Assembly (NCBI GenBank): GCA_004335635.1
Contig: QAXH01006054.1
Coordinates: 1,049-34,512 of the forward strand
Source: Chloromonas sp. AAM2
Lineage: Eukaryota; Chlorophyta; Chlorophyceae; Chlamydomonadales; Chlamydomonadaceae
Direction: 5' to 3'
DNA length: 33,464 nt
Below, piece after piece: positions 10,914-21,400 of the stretch. The position numbers and the translations under genes are program-made. The notes under the pieces were generated by a model. That model was not told the origin of the DNA. It made no database searches and worked only from the letters and a program-made list of their open reading frames with translations. Positions within the stretch are counted from its first letter, which is position 1. Each line of letters opens with the position of its first letter.

Positions 10914-13900
10914 CTAGAGCGGTTGCAATTCGGTTGAGGAAGCGTTCAAGCTGCCCCAAATGAAGACAGGTGCCCGGGTTTGGGGCTCCTGTTGCTGTGC
11001 ATGTGCCGCATGTGCATGTTTAGACGCCTGCCCTGTCCCCGCCTGTACCGACACACTACCGTTTGTGTTCTGCCCCTCTAGCCCTGGCCCTGGCCCTCGC
11101 CCACCCGCAGACTCGGTTCCCTGTGCTTTCCCACTGGCAGTCTCTGCGTCAAGATCCATAGCTGCGCCAGGCACGCCACCTGTGCCCCGCTCTTCCCCGC
11201 CCGCCACTCCCGCCACATGCACCAAGCGATCCTCCCCCTGCACCCGCCCTGCCTGCTGCGGGCCCGCTTCCAGGTGCATACTGCTCACAGCCGCATCCAA
11301 CGCCTGCAGTGCACTGAGTGGAGTGGTGCTGGGTTGTGCGGTGGTGCGGCCGGCCCCGCCCCGGCGCCTGCGGCTGGGTGCCAATGTGGCAGCGGCCGGA
11401 GCCTTGGCAACCAACACCGACCCATTGCCCTGCTGCTGCTGCTGGTCCTGCTGCTGCTGCTGCTGCTGCTGCTGCACATTGATGCCACCTGCCATGCCGG
11501 CTCCATTGCCCATGGTCCCTGGGTCCACAGCAGCATGTGCAGTCTGATCGCCGTTACTCTGCATGTGCTGTGGTATCCCGGGCTGGCTAGACCTGTTCGC
11601 CTGCTCTGTGGAGCGTTGGTAGTTAACTTGGGGGTTGAGGGGTTGGGGTGTGGCAGTGCCGGCCATGGCTAAGGTGTCGGCACTGGCAGAAACTGCCAGA
11701 GCTAACATAGAAAAACCGTTTCCTGTAGGCTGTGGGCTCAGCTCGATCACACCACCACCAGCGTCCTGTGCACCTCCTGCGTGTGTGTGACAGGGGACGT
11801 GAGCGCCTTGACTTGCTTGCTTATTTGCTTGCTCGTTTGTTTACCTGTTCGTTAGCCTGTGCATCTGCTTGCTTGCTTGTNNNNNNNNNNNNNNNNNNNN
11901 NNNNNNNNNNNNNNNNNNNNNNNNNNNNNNNNNNNNNNNNNNNNNNNNNNNNNNNNNNNNNNNNNNNNNNATCTGCTTGCTTGCTTGTTTGCTTGCTCGT
12001 TTGTTTACCTGTTCGTTAGCCTGTGCATCTGCTTGCTTGCTTGCTCGTTTGTGTCCCGATTCGTTAGCCTGTGCATCTGCTTGCTTGCTTATTTGCTTGC
12101 TCGTTTGTTTACCTGTTCGTTAGCCTGTGCATCTGCTTGCTTGCTTGTTTGCTTGCTGGTTTGTTTACCTGTTCGTTAGCCTGTGCATCTGCTTGCTTGC
12201 TTGTTTGCTTGCTCGTTTGTGTACCTGTTTGTTAGCTTGTGCATCTGCTTGCTTGCTTGCTTGCTTGCTCGTTTGTTTACCTGTTCGTCAGCCTGTGCAT
12301 CCGCTTGCTTGCTTGTTTGCTTGCTCGTTTGTTTACCTGTTCGTTAGCCTGTGCATCTGCTTGCTTGCTTGTTGGCTTTGCTTGCTTGCTTGCTGTTTCC
12401 CCCCCTTTTTTTGCATACACACATGCACCTCTTGCAAGCCACTCTGAGAGCAACTGCTTTGGAGTGGTTGCATGGCCTGGCCTGCCCGCTGTCATGCAAG
12501 CTCACCGCACATGTGAATGCACGTGATGCCAGTCAGTTTTCAGCATTGTATGGCTTCTTTACTGCATGACTTTTTGATACGACACTGTGGTGCTGCGGCG
12601 CCGCGGACAGTACAATCATTTCAAGTTTGGCAAGTGACCGGCTCATGTCTGTCAGCACAGCAAGGGCCTTGATTTGTGGTCTCAGCCCACAGCCGGCCCC
12701 ATGCGTGTAAGAATATTCACACACCAACAAGCGGCGCACCTGTGCTTTGGCCCTGCCATGCGCACAGCCTGAGCCTCCCGTCCGCACATCCCAGCAAGAG
12801 CCACTCCTGCTCGGGCAACCCTGAAAGCACCGCGCATGGGTCACACACGCTTGATTACACACGTGTGGGTCACACACGCTTAATGACACACGTGTAATCA
12901 CCCCACATGCACCGCACACACAAGCGTACCTCACATGCATGCACCGGACTGCCTGCTTGTACTGCCCCATGAGACTAAACTGACTCTATCCGCTCGTGGT
13001 CTGTCCAGACAACACTTTTGGCATGCTCGATTGTCATGCCCTACAATAGCCTCACTGGATTGCGATGTTCTACACAACTTCTATACGAAAGCACCCCATC
13101 CCTTTCAAATCCATTCCTACCCGCGGCACCTAGTGGAGAGTCGGCAGACACCGCAACAGCTAACAGAGAAACCCCTCCCCATACTCTACCCAGTATGCTC
13201 TATCTCAGTGGCTCTACCCCCCGCTCTCCCGCACCATATACAAACCATTGTATGCTGGCCGCACCGTCTACCTCTCTACACGTGCTTACCCGGGCGCCCG
13301 GCCAGCAGCGGGCTTGTGTGCGGCAGGGTGGCGGCGGTGAGTGCGGTACAGGGCAGCCGCGCGCTGTGGCTCACACACAGGCCCTGGCGCGCGTCCTGCA
13401 GAGCATTGCACGTGGGCCACATGAGCCAGGGGGAAAACGGAAATGCAGGCGCACCAAAACCACGTGGGACTCTGTGCTGCAAACAAATGTGTAACGAGTG
13501 CGTGAAGTAAAGCGTGACAATGCGTCACCTTCAAACCCCAAAGCCCATCACAAAGTTTCCTGCAACAACACACTGTCACCTCCCACGTCAAAGGCAGGGT
13601 AACGCACGTGACACGCATGCTCCAGGGAAATCACATGCATGAGGTGCAGGGCGGAACCAGGCATCACATGCAGGTGCAGAAGGGGCCTCCCCTTGATCGG
13701 CAGCGTGCACGGAACGCTCCAGGCGTTCCAATCCCACATCCAGAACTTCAAACGCCACCACTTTGTTCACCTTCCCGCCGTTCCCACACTTCTCACCAGC
13801 ACTAACACAGCCCCATCCTTGACCGCCACTGCCAGTCTCGTCCCCCCCGCGTCCCACGCCATGGCCGTGAGGGTGCCCGCCCCGCCGCCCGCAGTCAGCT

Positions 13901-16292
13901 CGCGACAACCCAGGTACTGGAGACCGGACTGCACAGGGGTACAACAGTTCGGTCAATGTTTGGGACCGGACTGCGCACCATGACAGGAGAACATTTTCGT
14001 CAATGCTGGAGACCGGACTGTGCATGCAGACATCATGAGAGGGGAGGAGTTGCAAAAAGCGATGTCTGTGCATACGTCAACCATATGTGCGAGGATGTTG
14101 TGTACGATGTCAACACACACTTTCAGTCACACTTGTACTGCCTGAGAGTACGCTAACCTCAGAGGCTGCCCACCTGCATCAGTCCCCACATGCGCAATAC
14201 TCCGTCGCTGCATGCACACGCCACCAGCTGTGCGCCCTGCTGACTGCCCTTTGGGTGTGTGGGCTGGCGACAGCAGGCGAATATGTACGCATGTTTGTAA
14301 CCCCTCGTCACAGCATCTGCAGGGGCAGCAAGCATGCATAACGGGCTCTCATTTGCTTTTGTCACCCTGTTCACCGCCTGTTTACATCAGGGAAGTCGTG
14401 GAACGGATGGACACTGGCCTGACCAATCCTGAACAAGAAACACAAACAAGAAAACAGCAAGGCGAACAAAGCAGGCATAATGGGGCAAAGCAGGCAGAAC
14501 ACAGAACAAGCCACCTAGAAAATTGAATCGGAATTTGCTGTCTTCATGTGCCTCGTCCGCACGGCTCAGCATGCCGCATGCATGACAACCCACTATGCAC
14601 CCAATGTACAGGTCCATGCGCTCCATGCCTTCCACGAGCCTGCTCTGCCAGCATGTGTGCCATGTGCTTCAGAACGCCCACATGTGACCACATGTTGTGT
14701 CCCATGCACCCCATGTGCCTTTGTGCAAACTGCACGTGCTTTGGCTGCATTGCTAAGCACATGTGCCATGGCAACCCACGTGCTAGCTGTGTGCCCTACG
14801 GCTCTTGCTTCCTGTTCCGGATGAGCCCTATGCCGCTGCCACCTGTGTAAGTCGTTGCTGCTTCCAGCACCCGCTCCCACTAGCTGCCCAAGCTGGTCGT
14901 CCTATAGTGGCCATCAACAGCCGTTCAATGTGTCCACAATGGCATGTAATCTATGTGTCTTCGTCTCCTGTTGGCATAGAGCTTCTGGATTGCCCCCGGT
15001 ACTGTCATGTCAGCACCCTTGAAATGGCAATCTCAACCGTCTAGACCCCTTGCCCTTCACACCTGCCGGCACTGTGCTTCCTGACGTTCCCGGTGCATCC
15101 GCCTGCTGAGTCAGCACCCCCTCCTGCAGATCCCATAACAAGAGTGACTCGCTGCTGGCTGACAGCACGTGGGAGCCAGGACCCAGCTCACTCGTGTCAC
15201 ACCACGTGCCAGGGCTGGTGGCCGTTACTGTGGTGTTGCTGGGGGCTGTTGGATTCCTGGCGGGCGCGTTGGGCCAGGGCCGAGGACAGGGTGGTGTGGG
15301 GGTGCCGGGGATGACAAACTCGCAGTGGTAGACTTCTTCTGGGTGACCCGACAGCAGGGCCACCTGATTGGCTGCGTCAGAAGCACGTGTGACACATGCA
15401 TTGAAACCGCCATGCATGAATTGGATGATAGCAACAGTTGGCGCATGGGGCTGTGCGGCTTGCCAAACGTGCCCAAGCGTCAGTAAATCCTATCTTCGTC
15501 GGTTGAGCATGCATGAACTGAAGGCACCTAGTTCTAGCCGCTGGCATGGTTTTGCAGGTCGCAAAGTCTCTTGGCTTGCTGGCCGCTGGGCTCATGTTGA
15601 AAGACATGAGTACGGCCTTGACGCCGGCACATGGGGTGGCACCAGCAATGCAGTTGAGTTACATTCTGAGCCAATAGGTTTACCTTTGTATGAGGGTGCG
15701 GTTGTGGTGGGTGCCGGACCATGCCCTGCCACGCCTTGTAACGGCACCTCCCAGATGCGCACTGTGTTATCCGCCGAGCCTGGGCAACGTGAAACGGTGC
15801 ATGCGAGGCCGTACATGGTAGCGACATGGCAGTGATCCATGGCTGAGTAAAATGTGCATCTGCTGTGATGTGTGTGCCATGCATGCGGTAGAACATGTGC
15901 GGTAGATAATGTGCGCCATGAACGCAAAGTGGGCAATTAATGTACCTGAGGCAAGCAATCGCCCATCAAGAGACCATCCAAGACGCAGAACCTCAGCGTC
16001 GTGACCGTAGCAGCACACCACCTGCCGGTGCAGTGGTATGTCGGGAAGAGAATTCAAATCGTGCGATCAAAAATATGATCTGGACCTTGCCGGGCCGGCA
16101 GCGCTTTCACACCTGTTTATGCTTCCTGCTGCTTTGATCGCGCCTCCAAACGCGAACAGTGCAATCCTCTGAACCCGAGGCGAGCACATCACTTGTTGCC
16201 GGGTGGAACTGCAAATCGAAGATTCTGTCCGCATGCCCGTATGCCTGCTCCCGGCTGCATTGTAGCGGTGAGGCTGAGGACATGGGCGGCAT
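10914..16292 (-). CDS. WD40-repeat protein with Q/G-rich C-terminal region
   Basis: Well-supported, phase-consistent exons (minus): 16292-16113, 16021-15946, 15779-15684, 15371-15063, 14316-14174 and 13916-13797. They encode WD40 blades: GHADRIFDLQFHP then ASGSEDCTVRVW; GHDAEVLRLGWSLDGRLLAS joined to GSADNTVRIWEV; LLSGHPEEVYHCEFV then LSASSESLLLWDLQEG after a Pro-rich loop; LVACACSDGVLRMW; and LTAMAWDAGGTRLAVAVKDG. Exon 13395-13290 is likely. Exons between about 13.8 and 11.8 kb are otherwise unresolved; a frame near 12540-12750 may contribute. The last exon, 11776-10914, has a good acceptor and encodes about 286 residues of low complexity, including a Gln tract broken by one Asp and the basic stretch SRRRRGGAGR. 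Linking it to the WD40 part is inference. Met at 16292 follows no obvious upstream exon, but one cannot be excluded. WD40 proteins are scaffolds; the particular family is not recognised. Confidence 0.75.
11806..12390. repeat. 56-bp minisatellite with internal TTGC tetranucleotide runs
   Basis: The phrase TTCGTTAGCCTGTGCATCTG recurs with variants at 12012, 12060, 12116, 12172, 12228, 12284 and 12340. Spacing is 56 bp except for one 48-bp unit. Each unit also contains TTGC/TTGT runs and TCGTTTGTTTACCTG. The array continues left of the sequence gap. It lies in the intron before the last WD40 exon. Because 56 is not a multiple of 3, the apparent Cys/Leu-rich frames rotate and are not genes. Confidence 0.95.
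11881..11970. other. Assembly gap (90 undetermined bases)
   Basis: A run of N inside the 56-bp minisatellite. The gap size is probably nominal, because tandem repeats commonly break assemblies; the true array may be longer. Confidence 0.98.
12837..12894. repeat. 29-bp tandem duplication
   Basis: Two near-identical 29-bp units beginning TGGGTCACACACGCTT and ending ACACACGTG, at 12837-12865 and 12866-12894. They lie within the poorly resolved part of the WD40 gene, probably in an intron. Confidence 0.8.
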
Positions 16293-16833
16293 ACTTTCAC
16301 TGCCTCTGCCGGAATCCAACTGCCATCCTTCAAGTCAAAATATTGGCAGTGAAGAGTGAACCTCAGAGGAGTGAGCCCACTCAGCAGCAGGAACCAGACC
16401 ACCTGTGTTTTGAAGTTATGAACGCTGAACACTGTCCAAAGGTTGGTTGACACTGGAGATCATACCACAATCACGCGTTGTTGTCCTTTCTGTCCTCCTC
16501 ACTCGAGTCACATGTGTGCATCACTTCCTGTCACAGTTTCGGTTTTACAGTAACTTTAGCAGTGTTGACCTATGCCAACCTGACCAGAGTGTTGTTGTTG
16601 AAGCATACATGCACTTTTACTCTCAGCTTTCCTCGGGTTCAGACCAAAGAAATTCTTCGTTCTCCTGGTGACCTTCAGGGTGTTCAAACCTCAACGAACA
16701 GTCTGTCGTGCAAGGCGCCATCCCTCCTTTGGAAGCTGGGGTGGGGCCATGAGGCAGACAGGAAAGGGAGGATGACGTGTCATTGAATGTATGTCGCAAA
16801 TGGCACAACAGGAAAAAAACAGATCAAGTGGCC

Positions 16834-16838
16834 TTACA
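16834..16838 (-). terminator. Candidate algal poly(A) signal TGTAA
   Basis: On the minus strand CTTGTAAGG lies about 90 bases downstream of the stop codon at 16927-16929. TGTAA is the usual volvocine green-algal polyadenylation signal, and the spacing supports a real transcript end for the small minus-strand gene. Confidence 0.5.
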
Positions 16839-16926
16839 AGGAGGGAGTGCACACCAGTGAGCACTTGGATTCAATTTCTTGTTGACGAGCTTGGGTCCAA
16901 CGTCTTGTGGAATGCATCCTATTATC

Positions 16927-17169
16927 CTATTCGTTCTGCTTGTGTATGATGGTAAACACTGGGGCTAGCACCACACCCAGGGCACCAACAAGGGCACCTG
17001 CCACCATCATGTTGTCAAGCACAATTGCCTGCTTGTCGGCAAGCCTTTTGAGTTTTGACTCATGGCAGCGCGAGAGCTGTGGCTGGCGAACCGCTTTGCT
17101 AGGCTGTCCCTGCCAGAGGTTTGCTCCGAGTGGTGCAGGTCCACATGCTAAGAGAAAAATATCAAGAGG
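16927..17169 (-). CDS. C-terminal exon of an unidentified small protein with a C-terminal membrane segment
   Basis: The open frame runs from a good acceptor (ATTTTGCAG before 17169; a second good one, CTCTTAG, lies slightly further in) to the stop at 16927. It encodes about 80 residues. The middle is basic and polar (KLKRLADKQAIVLDN); it is followed by one hydrophobic segment, MVAGALVGALGVVLAPVFTI, and a short charged tail, IHKQNE. This suggests a tail-anchored or single-pass protein. A frame continues to 17313 with an alternative Met, but that part looks less like protein. Its family is not recognised. The TGTAA signal about 90 bases downstream supports it as a gene. Confidence 0.45.
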   Translation of the reverse strand, partial: PLDIFLLACGPAPLGANLWQGQPSKAVRQPQLSRCHESKLKRLADKQAIVLDNMMVAGALVGALGVVLAPVFTIIHKQNE

Positions 17170-17370
17170 CTGCAAAATCGTGGGTTGGCAAGTGCTGTAC
17201 CTGAGAATTGCTGCTGCATTATACAATCTGAGCCTACGTCGATGTGGATGTAGCCATGTCAAATATTTGACGCAATACAGCTGCGCTGTGTGCACATGGT
17301 TGTGGCGTCTCACTACCGTAGGAGCATCACCTAGTTAGTGCTGTGCGGGAGGAGTAGATTGCAAGATTTT

Positions 17371-17433
17371 TACGCGTAGAAACGTAGATTAGACGTGTCT
17401 ACCCGTAGAGTAGACGTAGATTTTCGGCCGTTT
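17371..17433. repeat. GTAGA-rich segment with a short perfect palindrome
   Basis: The word GTAGA or its variants recurs several times, and TAGACGTGTCTA forms a hairpin with 5-bp arms around GT. No protein coding is apparent. The function is unknown. Confidence 0.5.
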
Positions 17434-17658
17434 CTCTGTTACACCATCTGCCAGGCCGCATCTGACCGTTCCTTTTGCATGTAGGCTTCAGTCCACATGT
17501 TCAGAACACAAAACAGACATTCCTGTGGCATGCTATGACCATTGGAATGTTGGTTGGGCATGCTCGGAGCCTACCCCTGCCATACCACAGCCCATAGCAC
17601 CCACATCCGGCGGATGCAGCCCATGGGACCGACCTAGTTCTGTTCATTCTGTTGCCAC

Positions 17659-17915
17659 ACTGGTTCCAGTGGCGATTCTGTAAATTGTCCCAGACCTGAC
17701 AAACATCTTTTGTGTTATCTCACGATTGGTTGCGTTATCTCGTTAAGGTCTTGTAATTTCAATTTAATGCTGAAGTATAAATCACAACCAAAACCAAATT
17801 ATACCTGTAAGAGCGACTCACACCCAAAACCCGTCGGTATACCTGGAATTGATAGGTCTGCCACTGCTTCCGGTGTTGTTTCTGTAAATTGTCCCAGAAC
17901 TGGCAAACATCTTTT
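17659..17915. repeat. Pair of ~53-bp direct repeats 204 bp apart
   Basis: Copies at 17659-17711 and 17863-17915 share a nearly identical 35-bp core (TCTGTAAATTGTCCCAGA, then a variable spot, then CAAACATCTTTT) with about two mismatches, preceded by a more diverged ACTGnTTCCnGTG segment. The DNA between is AT-richer than its surroundings and has no coding capacity. This is either an old tandem duplication or a very small LTR-like (TRIM-type) element. Confidence 0.7.
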
Positions 17916-18159
17916 TTTTGGGCCTGGCCCATGCACGTGTTAGCTTGTTCGTGTGTGGATCCAGCAGCACCTAGCTACCTGTCATACAAGCAGCTACCTG
18001 GCAGACAAGCAGTGCCCATGCTCAGTCCGCACCAACTCACTAGTTTACGCCACTAAGGTATGCTACCAAGGCAACATACTGCGGCAACGTACTTGGGCAG
18101 CCGTGTCCATGACCTGAAGGTTGTGTGTATCCTGTGCCACATGAGTCCTCCGTATGCCT

Positions 18160-18264
18160 GATCCAGCATGCAGTTGACCAGAGGTGAGGTGACCAGAGGT
18201 GAGGTGACCAGAGGTGAGGTGACCAGAGGTGAGGTGACCAGAGGTGATCCAGCATGCAGTTGAC
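18160..18264. repeat. 15-bp tandem array framed by 19-bp direct repeats, upstream of the KAPP gene
   Basis: Four full copies plus a partial copy of GACCAGAGGTGAGGT run from 18176 to about 18248. The array is framed by GATCCAGCATGCAGTTGAC at 18160-18178 and 18246-18264. It lies about 165 bp upstream of the KAPP start codon, so in its promoter or 5' leader. Confidence 0.9.
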
Positions 18265-18430
18265 AGTAGGTCAAGCTTTTCTAATCACCAGGGATTGAAA
18301 ACGTACAACCGCCCGCAACTGTTGTTCGCCCAGCCGAGCGACCTGGCTTGCCCACTTACACAGTACACCCTGACACCCTATTTCCATCGAATGTGACAGG
18401 GCACGGTAACAATTTTGAGCTGCGGCACGG

Positions 18431-21400
18431 ATGAACATCAGAAATCTTACCCTGCTATGGGTCACTGGAGTAGCTTCAGCTTTGGCGTACGTCATCAACG
18501 TGGTCTTCTTTTGCAACAAAAAGAAGGATGGCCGCGTCACCGGTCGTGGGAAGCGCTATCAAGTGAGAAGTGTTTGTCTGCGTCTTCCTCTTAGCCCCCA
18601 GACGCACAATTGCACCATCGCATATGTAATGATGCATTGCATTACGCTTACCTGCAGCCTGGTATTGATGCGCAAAGCTCCGGGGAGCGGGAAGCCTTGC
18701 TACTTGAGCCAGGCTCGTCCAGACGCAGCAGCTCAGGCGCATCCCGCACAGAGCCCCGAGGCAGCAATGGCGAAGTGCCTGCCGATCACCATCGCATGGG
18801 CAAGGTTTCTGCTCCGGAAACCCCGCCTGTGTTGCAGCAAGTGCCAGCACAACCTGATTATCGCCCAAGCAGCGAGGCAGTGCCTTCTGCTGCTGTCGAT
18901 GCACTCTTTGTCCCGGATGAACCTGCAGCACCGGATTACTTGCAGGGTCTGATCGAAACAGAACTAGGGCCTCCCAAGTTTCCAGTTGCCAAGGAAACCA
19001 AGGAAACCCACAAACCAGCCAGCCATAGCCGCACGCCTCCCAGCTTAGAGGCTCTCTTAGATCAGGAGTTTGGACCTCCCAAGTTTGCGGTGCCCAAAGC
19101 CAGTGCATGGTCCCAACAACGCCCACCCATCTCCAGCAATGGGCGTGGCAGTGGTGTTGCTCCAGCCACTCGTGCCCCACTTTCAGAGTCAGCCACGCAC
19201 CACTTGCGGCTTGAGGTGCTTACAGGGCCCGCAGCTGGCAGCATCTTTGACACTGTGGATCAGGCACAAGAGGTTGGTCAATCTTTGCATGTCACTGGGT
19301 TTGCTTCCACGAATGCTGGGCAATGACATTTATGATGGCGACGGAGATGATCAGGCTCGCCTAGATGAGCATGCATGCTGCTCACAAGCCCATGCATCAA
19401 CAGCAGTGACCTCTCGTATGCCTGCATGCCAGTTTGCGAACGCAAACAAGGTCTGAACTGCCCAAGCCACCTGGTGCTGGTGCTCTGGATTATTGGTTTT
19501 TGAGTATGCCTCGCCCCTGTAACGTATTGGATAACATGTTAGATATTCCTCGCCCCTTGAGCATGTGAAGCACGCCATGCATCTGTAGCATGTGAAGCAT
19601 GCCACGCGTCTCTAGCATGTACAACACACCTTGCACCTGGAGCATGCGAGGCGCCATCCTACACTGGCCCGCCTTCTGGGAATGCCTCATAGCCTTTCTC
19701 ATCCCAATCAAATGCAGGTCCGGATTGGTCGGCTGCCTGACTGCTCCCTAGCGCTGCCGGAGGACCACGAGGTGTCGAGTAAGCACGCCACCATCCACTA
19801 CAGCAGCACAGACAAGTGCTGGAAGCTGGTGCGTGAATCAGCATGCGGATCAGTGCAGACTTCTGGTCAGGGTAGTGATTGTAACAAGTAGACGCGGGTT
19901 ATGCCACCAAAATCATTGGCACCCACACGCATCATGAATACCATCATCGTGTGGACTGGAGTCGTGTCTTGCGTGTTGTGGGTGCCTCCATCTGTCATAT
20001 TGGACGGCTACGGTTGGCATGCAGGCATGTGGGATCACAAAGTACGTCCGCTCATGTCGTCCCTCCTGGGTGAAGGCCTTTCAATCCAACTGACATGGTC
20101 CAGGTGCACTGAGCTCACATCACCACATGGAGTATGTAGCGCCACCACAGCCTGGCCTGCCCACTCCTGTGTACCCTCCCCTGAGCTCACAGAGAATGAG
20201 TGTAGCCGGAGGATGACTAGGATCACAGGCAGGCAGGGGGTGTCGGCATGGGCGGCATGGGCGGGAACGAGCAGATTGGACCCCAGGCGATTCGCCTCAT
20301 TGTGAGACATGCTGAGAAATGTTTATTGCTTGGTGTGCTCGCAGATCGACGTGGGGAGTTTGAACGGCAGCAGCCTTAACGGTGTGACACTGAGCACTAA
20401 CCGCCAGGCCTCCCCTCCCACACCCTTGACCACCGGGGATATGCTAGAGCTCGGCAGTGTCACACGCATTACGGTCACATGCACACCATCGCACCCACGT
20501 GTAGCCGTTTCTGGCGGTATCGCTACGGCTGCTGCCACTGTGCCTGGCAAGCTGCCGGCGCTACATTCCGGGGCCGTGGGTGCAATGGCGGGGTTGTCAG
20601 CACGGGGCAGTGAAGCCGGTGTGGCGACAGTGCCTGGTGGCGGCATGGGTGGGGCGGCGTTGCACGGTGGGAGGCACACCGTGGGCGCGGCGCCAGGGGC
20701 GCAGCGGGTGGGACTGACCGCTCACATGCTCAGTGTCGTGGGGCCTCCGCTGGCTGTCAGGCACCACGAACAGATGGGCATCAGCCTAGCTGTGCAGCAG
20801 AGACAGGGAACAGACCACAAGCGAACCAACACAGGTGCGTGCGTCCTCATTATCATGACTATTGCATGGCATTCACAGCTCTATCTCTAGCAGCTTGTGA
20901 CGGATGCAGTGGGGTCTGATTGGGGTTGGCAGTTGAGCCACATGGGTTGGTCGCTTCCGGCAAACGTTTGCTTCAACAGCTTTGCCTGTGCCATGGTGGT
21001 GACTCAAGCGTAGAGAGATCAGGCCCGTTGTGCGGACGCCGGGGATGAACGCATGCATGTTTGGTACAAGTTGGATGCATGCTTGCTAATACCTGCATGA
21101 ACACCCGTCGGTCGAGCCTGCCTGCTGACGTATGCCGAGCACACAACACGTGGCATGGTCTGTGAGCTTCAGACGGCAGGTGTCGACGCATGCATGTCCT
21201 AGTTTCAAAGGTCTGAGCACAGCATGGATGTCTCGCATGCATGCATACAGTGTCCGCCCAGGCCCCCAGATACCTTAGCCTTCATGCCATGTCTGAACCT
21301 GCACTCTGGGATTACCATGCTACAGTGCCAAGGTTGGCGGTGGCATGGTTTAGTTGGTTATCAACCACAGGGTGGACATGCATGGTGTGTTTGTGTCAGT

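Noticed and set aside
10960..11672. Plus-strand open frames of 195 and 151 codons with Cys and Leu runs
   Set aside because: They are the antisense of the Q/G-rich coding exon of the WD40 gene; the Leu/Cys runs are the reverse complement of CAG repeats.
11806..12390. CRISPR-like regular repetition
   Set aside because: Units are contiguous with no unique spacers, and the window is eukaryotic nuclear DNA.
11732..12447. Long plus-strand frames encoding repeated Cys/Leu/Phe-rich peptides
   Set aside because: They are translations of the 56-bp minisatellite in rotating frames and run through undetermined bases; no domain or splice evidence.
18040..18274. Minus-strand frames with repeated LWSPH and VTSPL units
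   Set aside because: Direct translation of the 15-bp tandem array in the KAPP upstream region.
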